This document shows, piece after piece, positions 11,488 to 27,000 of a stretch of DNA of 64,000 nucleotides (the stretch's first letter is position 1; each line of letters starts with the position of its first letter). Source of the DNA: Monosiga brevicollis MX1 (Eukaryota; Opisthokonta; Choanoflagellata; Craspedida; Salpingoecidae). Under the pieces are notes generated by a model that did no database searches, was not told the DNA's origin, and was given only the letters and a program-made list of their open reading frames with translations. The stretch spans positions 599,661 to 663,660 of the forward strand of contig NW_001865058.1 in the NCBI RefSeq assembly GCF_000002865.3. The letters run 5' to 3'. The translations under genes and the position numbers were made by a program.

Positions 11488-14400
11488 ATGGCCCGCATGC
11501 TCATCGGGCTCGCGATCGCCCTGATCGCCATCGAGGCACCATCAGCAGCAGCCGAGGTGCCTCAGGGATATTTCTACGTTGCCCTCAACAGTAACAACAA
11601 CCTGTGCGTCCCAAGTAACGATCCCAATCTTGTCTTGTCCCATCCCCCTGCTACCCCTTATCCCCACTTTTATCTCAAAACCCTCAGGCTACTGCGTCAC
11701 TGTGATTTTGAAGCCTTTGTTTGCAACGACGACCACACTGACGACTTTCATTGGCATTTGGCGCCGGCCCTCAACGGCAATGCTGGTGCGACGCTCAGCC
11801 CTCGCATGCACACTGAAACCCATCGCCTCCACTTTTGACTCACTTGCGCTCGTGTTGTTTAGATGCCGTGTCGATCGAATCCTACAATTATCCCGGTACC
11901 AGCTCATCACCATTTCTACCCCACAAACGATTGCGCGCCAGACTTGCCTCATGCGCACGGCTGCTCGCCATTGCATCTCACAGGCTACTATTTGGCCTTG
12001 TCGGAGCAACCCAACCGCCTTGGTGTCATCACTCACCCGGATCCGAGCGCCGCCTCCTTTGTGGTACAAACCTCTGCACCAGCCAGGCTGGCCAAAAAAA
12101 CTCAAACCTTTATACCCCTCACCCCGACTTCAACTTGTTTGTCCACTGACCTTTCTGTTCCTGCCAACGTTGCCTTGTAGGTCAAAGCAGGGGGTGCCAA
12201 CAATCAGTACTCTTTCCTAACGGGTGACGGTACTCAGGTCGTGGGCATCGATCACCAGCTTCAGGGCGGCTGTGCCTCAAAGTCCGTCAGCACACGTGCT
12301 CATCGCTGGTAGCGATAGTGGCAGAAACTGGCAGACACTAGCTCCACCACAGCATTTGTCATTCATACCCCGGTACTTGGGCATCCTGATTCTGTTGTGC
12401 TTAGATATGCGCTGCCCGAATCGGATGTGGTCCTACTCAACGCCAGCCAGGTCCTTGTTTTGCCCCTCCCTCCCCTGACGTGCCCGCACCGACTCAAACC
12501 GGTGGCTCATGTGCATTCACATGCTATGCTCATTGTGCTTGATATTCCAATGCAGGCAAGCAGCGACGCCACAACCTGGCTGCTCAAGCCCATGCCACTA
12601 CCGGCCCCCGGCAATATCACCGTTGATTTTACCAACACCACAAAGCAAATCAATCCTCTCTTTCTGTGCGTCTCCGCCCCCATAACACGCAGCCACGCCA
12701 TACCATGACACAGGCACACACGCACACATTCCCTCACTCGCTCGTCGAAACGGATCGACATCCTCGTGCCATCTGGACTACGTCAGGGGCTGTCATTCCG
12801 ACACCGGGTACGTACACCAAGGTCGAGCCTTCTTCTCACAACTGCTCTATGGAGAATCCTTCGAAACCAACCTGCCAGAGAATTCGGCCTGGACGAGCAC
12901 GTTTTTCGGTACGACCTGGCTTTGATTCTGGCCCTGTTGCTCTTTTGACATCATTCGCACTTTTGGTTATCAATTTTATCTCAGTCGTGTTCTCCTCATG
13001 AGACCACCCCTCGCGCCTGCTTGGCATATTGGTTGTGACTAGGTTTGACGCACTCCAACGTCAGCTTCGACGACTCGAGCAATCCTTTCCATGGCCGAAA
13101 CTCCCTTCGCGTACGCTGGACACTCTTTTTGTTTGGCCACCTAGTTCATGCCATGCCTCTCGTGCACTCGCTCAAGCTTTTGCGGCCGGACTTTGATGAT
13201 AGATTGATGTAGCCTCGGGCTCGGGCTTTGCTGGTGCCAGCAACCGCGCTCTTGGCAACGAAGGCCTGTACCTGGAAGCCGGTACGCTTTTACGAAGTGC
13301 ACACAAGTGTGCGCCCGCCATGATTTATTAGAGTCGACGCCAGCGACAGCACCAACCTTTGTACACCCATTTGACGGTCTTCTCTGTTGTCCCCTGTTGT
13401 TTCCTTAGGTAAAACCTACGAGGGCTTTTTCTTTGCTCGCACCGACGGCAAGCCCATTAACGTTTCCATTCTGCTCCAAAACTATCTGGAAAACAACGTT
13501 CTGGGATACACCTCTGTCCTTGTGTCCGGTTCAACTTGGCAGCGCTACAACTACACGATCGTGGCCCAGCTCGGGGCTGCATGCCATGATGGAACCCACG
13601 CCGAAGGGGTAGGAATCCGCGCCTGCCAGGATAAACTTGGTGTTCTTGCCGCTTGCCATTTCTCTCGTCCCTTTCTTTGATTGGGTGCCATGTGCGCGTG
13701 CCAAACGTGTTCATTTGTGCGAGGGCTTTCTGTGTCGATCCGAGTGAGTATAGTGGGTTTGCGGGCCTATCAGTCCTTAATTGCGCTGGCTGTCCGCGAG
13801 AGATAGGTCAATTGTGGCAAGATGGGACCCGAATCACACGTTTGTGTGCAGTGTGAGGGTCAATTCTCAATCGGTGCGCTGTGACTGCTTTGGTCAATGT
13901 CATTGATTTGCACGCCTTTTTGTCCTCATGAACCTGGGCGGCTCCTAGGCCTGGAAATGCCTGGATCGGTGAACATTGATTATGTTGTGCTTCAACCCGG
14001 TGCTTGGGGCCGTTATGCTGATCTGCCTGTCCATCGGTCCGTCTTCTTTTTTTGCATCCTCCAGATGCATCAACCTGCCTTCTCCCCTTGCCTCTCACTT
14101 GTTCTTCTTGCTCGACGCAATAGCGGCCAAGTTGAGCTGCTTCAGTCGATCGGCATTTCGGCGATCCGCCAAGGGTAGGCTGCGGGAGGGTTCGTTGACC
14201 ATCATGAATGCAGCCAAGGTGCCTGCACGTCCTCATCAGCTGGAAACATGCTCCGCGCCCTCCTCCAACCAACCACCTGCCCTCTTCACAGCGGCACATT
14301 TACAGATTCATCTTACTACTTTTGGAAGAACTGGCGAGGTCCGGCATGGGAGCGCCCTTCAGTTGGTGCGACCTGGGGCGACGAGCTCATCGGTGGTTGG

Positions 14401-16265
14401 GGGCCCTTTGAAATGATTGACATGTGCATGGCCGCCGGTATTGAGCCGATCATGACCACTACTGGTGCGTTTGCTCGACCTGGACATACTTGGCAAGCAC
14501 CCCGCATCGGTTTAAGATGCTCGAGGAGGGATGGTTAAGCTCTAACGCGTCTGGCAAACACGTGTGCCTGTAGCTCAAGCATCTGATCCCGGGTGCTGTG
14601 CAGCCGATGACATGGCCGATCTCGTTGAGGTACGCCTCGGTCACTTGAACGCCCTCCATTGTCTTTTCGCCAGGTATTCTGTTATTGCCCCCAAAGACGA
14701 CGGGCCTTGAGCACTTCATCTCAACTCTTTGCATGGGTGCGCATAGTATTGCTGGGGCGATAACACCACGACTTGGGGCAAGCAGCGCGAGGCTGACGGC
14801 CACCCCGAGCCGTACCGTGTCCACTTCTTCGAGCTTGGAAACGAGCAGTACAACTCGTTCTACCCAGATCAGGTGGGACACTGAGCCTCCAGGCGTTTGG
14901 ACTTTGTGGAGTTGTATGGCCTAATTTGAATCTTAACAACAGGTGGCAGCCATGGAAGCACGGGCCAAAACGGTCGGCAAAGGCGGAGAACTCTACTACA
15001 TGTTTCCCTGGAACTCTTGGCTTAATGTACGTTGACTCTGCTTGTCAGTTGCATGGCCAACAAGCCTTGCCTGGTGGGCAGCGCGTCTTGGCCACGCTCT
15101 GGCACGGCCACGAGCTTCGACCAATCGTCCTACTCACAGGGTGTAACCCATGTTTTCAGGACACGCAAGCGGCTCAGGTGGAGCAGCTGGGTTTGAAGGA
15201 CCACGTTGTCAATGACATTCACATTGGGTGCGCTGTGAATCGTGACTTTGAGCCCCAAAAAGGCCGGCTCCATGCGGGCGCTTGGGGCTCATTCTCTTGT
15301 CTCACGTTTTGGTTCGGTGGGTTGCGTAGGGCGGGGGGTGCTGTCGAAACGGCACTCTCCGAGTTTGAGGCGCGACCTCAGTATTCGTGGGGCGCGGTGA
15401 ATGCGGAAACGAATGCTGGTACCCATGACTTGCTTCGTGCTTTGGACGAGGCGGCAGACCTGAACGACTGGTTTAGCTGTGCCGAGCCTAATTGCCAGCG
15501 GTAAGGCAGCCGTGCTTGAAGGCTATCATTGGGCCGATGGCGGACGTGTATTCACAGCTGGACCGCGTCATGTGGGTGCTGGCCTGGGTAGCCTCAAATT
15601 TCGAACGGCCAGCTTTTGTAACGAGCGCTCGGGTCATTACGATAACTTTGACCAAGGTACGTGCCAGCGTCGTGCCTTTGGCCGGGGAGTAAAAGGAAGG
15701 TGCATCCACATGTGGCTCAATAACCGAGTGGTTGGTGGTTGGTGGGGCGGTGGCTTAGGCATTACCTTTTTTCTGCCAAACATGACATGGATCCAGCCTC
15801 CTGGCTACGTACATCAGATTATTAACCAGACCTTTATGGGGTCGGCCGTCAACGTACAGGCACAGCTGCCGACTGAGGCAAGCGTAAGCGCGCAGGTGTC
15901 GGCCGATGGCAAGGAGGGGGTGTTGCGCTTCACCAATCGGGCCAGCGTTCCGATTACCATGAACATTGACTTTGTCCAAGGCAAGCCGGCCGCCACGGTG
16001 AAGCAAACCATTTTGCGTGCGGGCCTCAACGGGGAGACGGCCAATGCACCCAGCAACCCAACGGCCGTTTCGCCTGATACGACCCAGGTATGTCATACAA
16101 TCCTGGTCAACGGTCAAGGGAAAGCCTGAGACAAGTTTGAGAGAGGCCGCTAGATGGGCAGGCGTCACCTGATGACTTCTCGGTGTATAGGTGTCGATTG
16201 TTTGGGATGAAGGCGTCACGTTGGCGCCTCTCTCGTACACGGTTCTGGTGGTGAGCCTCTCTTAA
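11488..16265 (+). CDS. Secreted alpha-L-arabinofuranosidase-like glycoside hydrolase (GH51)
   Basis: Predicted secreted glycosidase that would release arabinose from plant or algal polysaccharides. The start at 11488 opens a clear signal peptide (MARMLIGLAIALIAIEAPSA, then AAA). About 15 small exons follow. A beta-sandwich/CBM-like part reads EAGKTYEGFFFARTDGKPIN and VLVSGSTWQRYNYT. The (beta/alpha)8 part reads ELLQSIGISAIRQG, SSYYFWKNWRGPAWERP, GGWGPFEMIDMCMAAGIEP, then FFELGNEQYNSFYPDQ, whose GNE should hold the acid/base Glu. VNAETNAGTHDLLRALDEAA should hold the nucleophile Glu. IQPPGYVHQIINQTF and the C-terminal beta domain (LNGETANAPSNPTAVSP, SIVWDEGVTLAPLSYTVLVV) match GH51 ends. The family is known from bacteria, fungi and plants. 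Exon boundaries in the first 2.5 kb are uncertain. The alternative is a related clan GH-A family. Confidence 0.75.
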
Positions 16266-16873
16266 AGGCGAGAAACCCGTGGTTGAGCCATGGCTTTGGG
16301 GTTGGAGGAGGCGGCTGCTTCTTCTGGCAAAGGATTATTGCTTTGCCAGGCGATTTGCAGATCCTTGACCCCTTGTGCCCGAGGTTTTGTGATATCTTAT
16401 TATACTTGGTTTCTCTTCGTTTTTGCTGTTTTTCTCCTGCTTTTTTTGTTTTTTGTTTTTGTTTTTTGCGTTCGATGCTGCTGACGGCACTGGCGCGTGC
16501 GTCGCGGGCTTGGTCTTGGGACGGCGGGCCATGGGTGTGGTGGCATTGGTGTCCACGAGCGGTGCGCTGCGATACAACCACGCACTCGGAATTGAACGGG
16601 GCACTTTGTTCGATTATTGATCGGTGGGGCGCGCTATGCGGGACGAGTGGTAGCAGGGTTAAAATCAAAGGCAAGTGGGGGTTCAGACATCAGCGTGTCT
16701 CGTATGCGGATCGCTTTGCAACCTTTTTGACTATCAGCTATGTGGGGCAGGCATGATGCAGCTCTTCAGTTTGTGCGGCGTTTATTCTATCACAAGTTTG
16801 GCCCCCCATTGTAGACGATTCCAAAGTGAGAATGGGATAGAGACTGGCTAAAGACGAACATGATGACGACCAC
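16266..16873. other. 3' flank of glycosidase gene
   Basis: T-rich stretches and GC-rich sequence without a convincing exon. The open frames on both strands at 16.28-16.75 kb look like composition effects. Confidence 0.3.
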
Positions 16874-17568
16874 TTACGCGATCGACGGCATGCCCACTTG
16901 CGACAGTGACGTGCATGTCATCGTCGCTGTCATCGTCGTCCATTCGCCGGCGATTCTGTTCAGGCCATCCCGAAAAAAAAAAAAAAAAAAAAAAAAGGGA
17001 AAGGGAGTGTCAAGGGCTGATGGGGGTGGGTGCATGGGCGGGGCGGGAACTGACCGACGCGCGGGCCAGAGATGCTTGGTTGGAGGCCTGATCAACTCTA
17101 GAAAGGCAAGGGACGGGCACAATCGAGCAACGAGTGAGGGGAGGAGAGAGAGGAACTCATGTTTGTTGAATCAAGTGGACGTCAACGGCCACGCCACCGT
17201 CTTACGTGCGGACGTAGCGGGTGGCGTTGCTGGCCATGGACATCATCTGCGAGAGTTGCGAGTAGGCTGACGGCACCAGCAAGTATTGAGTGACTCGACG
17301 GATCTTCAAAACCCCGTGTTTGCATTTCCCTGTCCACCTTCGCCTCTTGAGAGATACCACATTGACATGCCATTCACACCAACATCCACACTCGCGCATC
17401 TGCGCCCCCCGCACGTGATATCCCACCTGCCCCGGAGCGAGGCGCCGACGCGGGCGCAGGTGCGGGCGGCTCCGACCCATCGGCCGTCACGTCCATCCCG
17501 TCGGTCCGAGTGCGTGCTTGTAACGGCGAGTAGTGGAAAACCACAGTCTCACTCCCTTCGTTTACTGT
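16874..17568 (-). CDS. Unrecognised small multi-exon gene (tentative)
   Basis: I do not recognise this gene. Minus-strand exon-like pieces are flanked by proper splice signals. One piece starts after a CATCACAG acceptor near 17568 (NEGSETVVFHYSPLQAR, then a Pro/Ala-rich stretch). A second ends at a GTAAGA donor at 17206. It reads either YLLVPSAYSQLSQMMSMASN or, one frame over, SILAGAVSLLATLADDVHG. A last piece follows a CTGAACAG acceptor near 16966. With phase-2 splicing the first reading ends with MTCTSLSQVGMPSIA and a stop at 16874. Which frame is right, and where the 5' end lies, cannot be decided by eye. A poly-A/T tract (about 16972-16997) sits in the last intron. Confidence 0.25.
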
Positions 17569-17659
17569 GATGAACAACAGGTGTTATGTTTGTGTGTTGT
17601 TCACTTGAATGGACACACGGCGTGACACGCGCGCCCCGAGAATGGTCGAGCCCTTCCTT

Positions 17660-18085
17660 CGGTGTGAGTGAGAGGATGAGAGAGAGAGAGAGAGTGAGAG
17701 TGAGTGTGTGTGCGCGTATGTGTGTGTATGTGTATGTGCCAGGGCGAGAGAATGAGGCGAGAGGGAGCCAGGGACAGGCGAGAGAGAGAGAGTGAGAGTG
17801 TGTGTATGTGTGTGTGTCGGAGAAGAGAGAGGAGGTAGGGATGATTGGGCAACATGCCTTTGAACTTCTTTCAGATGTCAGTTGACATGTTTTCACCCTC
17901 TCTCTCTCTCTGAATTCAATCTCTCATCAGTCTTTATCTCTGTCTCTGACTCTCTTTCCCTCTATCTCTCTCTTTATTCTTTTGTCTCTCTCTGTCTTTT
18001 CAACGGGTGTATCCCTCTGTCTCTGCCGTTGTTACTGTCTCTGTCTCTGTCTCTGTCAATGCCCCCATCTCTGCTTTTGTCTCTG

Positions 18086-18131
<46 letters not shown>

Positions 18132-18145
18132 TTTTTTTTTTTTTT
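17660..18145. repeat. Low-complexity GA/GT, CT and (CA)n block
   Basis: Mixed simple repeats: GA and GT runs (about 17671-17820), CT-rich sequence (17898-18085) and a (CA)n tract (about 18088-18130) ending in a poly-T run. The block lies just upstream of the PFKFB gene. All open frames here are repeat-derived. Confidence 0.85.
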
Positions 18146-18300
18146 TGGTTCTTGAAACGGCAGCGGCGAACGGCTGCGCCTTTGGGTCAGTGTGCAATGT
18201 GCCATGATAGCTGGGTATCAAGATCAATCAAATGGAACACTCGCTCGCTTTTCATTCCTCACCTTTGTTTGGTGTGTGCTGGACGTAGAGACCCATCAGG

Positions 18301-22355
<4,055 letters not shown>

Positions 22356-22647
22356 GGGGGGGAATGGCTTGGCTCAGCCAACGCGTGTTGTGTCTGTGCC
22401 AAACCTGTATTGTATGTATCTGTAGTGTGTGTGTGGGAAGGGATTTTTCTTTCTTTCTTTGGCATTTCTTTGTGAGCCATCAATTGTGATTTTGCGCCTC
22501 TCTTTGCCATCTACGAAGGCTCTGCACTCTTGCTTGGTTTCTTGGAGCCTGCTTTGTCGAAAGACGAGGCAGTCCATTAGTGTAGACTGGCCATGACTGC
22601 GTTTCACGGCGACGGGCGGCGACAAAAGTTTTGAATGACCCCTTTAA

Positions 22648-22653
22648 AATAAA
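22648..22653 (+). terminator. Candidate poly(A) signal of PFKFB
   Basis: AATAAA, 293 nt downstream of the stop codon, in AT-rich flanking DNA. No closer canonical signal was seen. Confidence 0.4.
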
Positions 22654-22812
22654 ATTATTCACCCATAAGCCAGTGTATTTTGGTATCGTCTATATATGCT
22701 TTGCTTTGGTTACCTTTCAGTATCCTTCCGCAAGGGCAATTCGTGTATCTATGAGGTCCCATCCGATGGTCACGATATTGCTGATTGAAAACTTTCAGTC
22801 CGGTTACCCAGG

Positions 22813-22865
22813 AAGCGCCTAACGGCGCTTGCCTAATATTTGGGGGCGCTAAGCACGCCGTGCTT
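22813..22865. repeat. Two adjacent perfect short hairpins
   Basis: AAGCGCC-TAAC-GGCGCTT (22813-22830) is a 7-bp stem with a 4-nt loop. Twenty bases on, AAGCACG-C-CGTGCTT (22851-22865) is a near-continuous palindrome. Both stems end in AAGC/GCTT. This could be an RNA 3'-end structure or a remnant of a small palindromic element. Confidence 0.55.
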
Positions 22866-23740
22866 ACTCTTTCTTCTTTCACAACTGAATTTCAACTGAA
22901 CGTGATTGTCTCAAAACCTGCGAGAAGAGAGTGTGCTGAGTATGGTCACAGCTTCGAAGATGCCATCTTTGGTAGACACGGCAAGGGGAGGCTGGACGTC
23001 AAACAACAACGCGACGTGTTGGTCGTTTTTGGGTCTTTTTGGGTCGTGCCCTTACAAGCAATGTACATGTTGCGCGTCACCAACAACGATATTCGCGTAA
23101 TCAATTAACCAAAGGGATTGGATGAAAACTACAAAAAGTAACATAAAGAATACAACATCCTAGTTTTTGCTGAAAATCAGAGAAACCAATGGTGTGTAAA
23201 GTCAATTTGATTACGAGGATATGCTACCTGTTGTTGTAGCTGTCGTGTGTGGCAGTTCTCGCAGCTACCAACTGTGAGAACCACTTGGTGTGTGTGCCAC
23301 TCACTAATTCTCGAGACTGTCTCTGACTGTCTGTCTCTCTGAAAACTCCTTCTATCCCTCTGTATCTCTGCTATGCAATTCTCTCACACTGTAAACCAAT
23401 TCAGTTCTGTCTCTGTTTTTCTTTGTCTCTCTCTGTCTGTCTGTCTCTGTCTCTGTCTCTGACTCTGTCTCTCTCTGTCTCTGCTTTGTCAACCAATTCA
23501 TCACACACACACACTCTCTCTCTCTTTCTCTCTCTTTTCTCAGAAGAAGAAGAAGATTCAAAGGTGCGCATGCATGTGCCCGAGCACAAAATGAACAAAT
23601 GGCAGTGCTGGTGCAGATGGCGGAATTGTTTGAGGGGGGACGGGCTTTTGGTCGTCTGGCATTGACCTCAATGCTACATTTATCTGCGTGGGTGTAGGGG
23701 CTGTGCGACTGTTGGCTGCTGCCAGAGATATCCGAGTGTT

Positions 23741-23764
23741 GTCGTCGACGTCGACGTCGACGAC
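23741..23764. promoter_or_regulatory. 24-bp perfect palindrome with GACGTC cores
   Basis: The stretch reads identically on both strands. It is built of overlapping GTCGAC and GACGTC units (left end GTCGTCGACGTC). ACGT-centred palindromes are typical binding sites of bZIP (CREB/ATF-type) factors, so a promoter element is plausible, about 310 bp upstream of the TPR-AAA start. No binding factor can be named from sequence. Confidence 0.45.
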
Positions 23765-23940
23765 CGCTTGCATGTGAGTGCCGGCAGCGTTTCCCACCAC
23801 TGTCTCAAGCCGCACCTCGGTTGTTGCGTGCTTTGCGTTTGCTACCAGCAGTGCTACTGCCTTATCTCACCAAATGTTGTTGTTGTCTTTGTCAGTGCCC
23901 CCTTTGGCGTGGGACGTGATTTTTCCATCTGCTCTTGCTT

Positions 23941-23941
<1 letters not shown>

Positions 23942-23973
<32 letters not shown>
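23942..23973. repeat. Poly-T tract upstream of TPR-AAA gene
   Basis: About 32 consecutive T residues about 100 bp before the start codon at 24077, in the promoter or 5' UTR. Confidence 0.85.
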
Positions 23974-24076
23974 CTGCTGCGGTCCAGAATTTGCTCGCAC
24001 GCGTCGCAAGCAGCCGTGCGCCCGTGCTAGCCAAGGCAACTCCTTTCTTTTGCCTCTGTGCGCCACGCACCGCGTC

Positions 24077-27000
24077 ATGGCTGCCCCAAAGGCCGACGAC
24101 CCGGACACGGGGTGTGCCAAGGCTGAGGCACTCAAGGAAGAGGGCAATGCCGCCATGCGCCGCGAGGACTTTGAGGGCGCCATTGGCAAGTATACCCAAG
24201 CCATCGACCTCTGTGCCAAGCGCGAATACTACACCAACCGCTCTCATGCCTATTTAAAGGAGGGCGATGCAGATGCCGCCCTCGCCGATGCCCAGCACGC
24301 CCGCCTGCTTGACCCCCAGTTTTGGCGCGCTCACCAAAGGGTCGCCGCGGCCCTGGAACAGAAGCAACAGCTTCACCAGGCCCGCGAAGCCTACCTCAAG
24401 GCCTTGGAACTCAGGCCTGACTGCCGTGACCTCAAACTGTGTCTCAGCGCCGTTGAACGCCGTTGTGCTCAGGACGATGCTGCTGCTGCCACTGCCACGC
24501 ATGCTTCCGCCGCCACAAACTCAAATACTGGCTCCGGCTCCGGCTCCGGCACAACTGCTGACTCCGGTGCTGCCGCTGCCAACACCAACGCCACCGCCGG
24601 CTCGGGCCCAATGACGTCAGAAAAAGCCGGAGCTAATGGGGACACCGGTGCCATCAAGCGCGCCGCCACCCCGACGCCACAGTCACCCAAAGCCGGGGGC
24701 TCGGGCAGCGCTCCCGCAACACCCTTTTCTGCCAGTGGCGATGCAGGGGGCCCTGCCGCGCCCGCACCCAAGCGCGCGCGCAGCACCGCCCCGACCCCGG
24801 CCAAAGATGGCCCCAGCCCCAGCTCAACTCCTGGCTCCTCAGACTCAAACGCGCGCATCGCCAATGACCTCATTGCTGCGCTTGCCAATGGCACCACACC
24901 TTCATTTGGCATCATCCCATTTGGTCCAGACGGCCAGCCAACCTCCAACTTTTCTCAGGACCAGCTGCAAAACCTTCTCATGTCTTTGTTTCAGCAAGGC
25001 AGCCAGCCCAACGGTAGTCCATCACCCACAGACCAGCACAGACGCAGCCACAAAGCACGCGATGGCTCGGGCCGGAGTGATCGTCAGCCCCCGCCTTGGT
25101 AAGCCCTCCCCATCTGCTCTTCCCCCTCCCACAACGTGGTCAAAAAGAATTTTCTTGGGCATGCACTTACCAGCCCCAACCCGCAACCTCCCCCCCCCCC
25201 CGCATTGGAAAGGTGGTGCCGTGGCATCGTTGTCATTCCCTGGACCCTCTTTGGGCGAGGTGGACCCGGATGCCTTTAGCCCGTCCCGGACAGACAGTTC
25301 CAATCCAGAGGCCATGAACTGGCAGCTACTCTTCTCTACCATCAACCGCTGTCTTGCCGAATTGCGCCAGGGCAAGGCGCGTCTTCAACAGCTTCATCGC
25401 TCTCGCTCGCGCCAAAGCTCGCCGGCTGCTGCTGCCCGCTCTTCGAACATCCGCCCGGCCCCCATTTTTCCGCTTGACCCTTCCCTCACATCGATAAAGA
25501 GTGGCACTGGGCACGAGGATGGCTCTGACAATGGCGCACGGCGCAAGAGTGGTGCTGGTTCGAGCGCTTCCAAGGCGCGGCCCCACTCTAGTCTGCGCTC
25601 CGCTGAGGGCGCAGTCACAGCGCCGAGCTCATCGGATAGCGCGGCCACTCATACCCGGGTGAGCTTGCCGTCTCTGTGCTGGGATGATAGTCACGTGCGC
25701 GCAGCTTGGGACTGCTGCGTGACCGCGCCGACCCCTCATGCGCGGGCGCTGGACGAGCTCCGATACCCTCTCCACCCCCACATCGTCAGTGCGCTCCGGG
25801 GTGCACTTGCAGTGCGTGTCCTCTGTCCAGAGGCCCTGACCAACCTGCACCTCGGCGATCGAACCAGTGAGGCTGTGCGGCTCCACCGCAACGGTCAGAC
25901 CCAGGGTTCGACACAGTCTCTGGAAGACGCTTTGGCCGAGGCCGTGGCCAGCACGGCCGAGGCCCGTCTAGTTTCGATCACCGCCGAGCGCCTTAGCGAG
26001 GTGTCCACGAGTTGTAGCGTCAGTCAACCCACGGCCTGGGCCTGCTTGCTCAACAAGCTGGCTGCTGACAAAAAGCCCACGGTTCTCTACTTCCGGGCAG
26101 CTCGTGAGGAGGACTCGCTGGAGTGGCTCGAGGCCGATAAGCGCCTGCTCGAGCCCCTTTGCGCCTTCATGCAGCTTCGTGACACTCGCACGCTGCTGTT
26201 GATTGGCAGCTTTGGCTTTGCAGAGGCTGGGGGATCGCATCCCGATAGCCAAGAGGAGTTTTTACAGTTGATCATGGGATCTCAGCCCCCGCGCAACATG
26301 ATTCGACCCCGACGCGGTCGCCAAGGTGGTAGCAGCTCTGCCACGGGCCTTCGTGGTGGTAACGGCGGTGGCGTCGGCGGTGGCGGCGCGACTGGTGGGA
26401 GCAGTGGTGGTGGGGCCGGGATCTTGGGGGGCCCTGGCTCTAGCCATCGCCCGCCCAAGAGCCGAGCCCATGCTGCGCGCAGTGCTGGCACCGCGTCCAA
26501 TAGTGCTTCGTCAAGTCGGCGAGGTCCTCGAAGCCGAGCAGGTCGAGGAGGCGGCTCTGGTGCTAGCGGTAGCGTGTCTGACCTGTACTCTTCCACTCGC
26601 AGTGGCCGGCACCGTGCCAGCGACCTTTTCATGCTGCCACCGGGCCTGGCATTTGGCAACTATGACGGCGACGAGGGCGACGAGGGTGACGGAGATGAGC
26701 GATCGACAGCCAATCAGCGTGACAAGAGCCAAGCCCCTAGTGAGGATCTACTTGAGTGGTGGCAGCAGGCCGCCGAAGCCGTTGTGCTGCAGCCTCCCGA
26801 GGACATGCCTTCAAGCTCACTGTGGAACAAACTGCTCAATGACGATGCTCGACACGCGCGGGTGCTCGAAAACGTGAACCAACTGCGTACGGCGTGTCAC
26901 AATCTGGGTCTCACCGTGCCGTCCTGGCTCACGGCTCAAAAGCTTGAGCCAGAGGAGGAGATTGAGCCCGCCACGAAGGGCATGGGCACAACGCCCGCGG

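Larger units (their letters stand above)
22356..23740. other. Intergenic region, AT-rich, with hairpins
   Basis: No gene is supported. A canonical AATAAA at 22648-22653 lies 293 nt after the PFKFB stop and probably marks its 3' end. Two perfect short inverted repeats follow (22813-22830 and 22851-22865). Then come AT-rich DNA (23085-23280) and CT-rich simple sequence (23395-23545). A 107-codon open frame at 22785-23108 has no recognisable domain and I do not call it. Confidence 0.4.

Noticed and set aside
22785-23108. 107-codon open frame in the PFKFB-TPR/AAA intergenic region
   Set aside because: No domain, lies over the hairpins and AT-rich DNA, and has no splice or codon-usage support.
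24636-25279. Start of the AAA protein inside the TPR gene at 24636
   Set aside because: This part of the frame overlaps the TPR exon's linker out of phase and is repeat-like; conserved AAA-protein sequence begins only after 25280.
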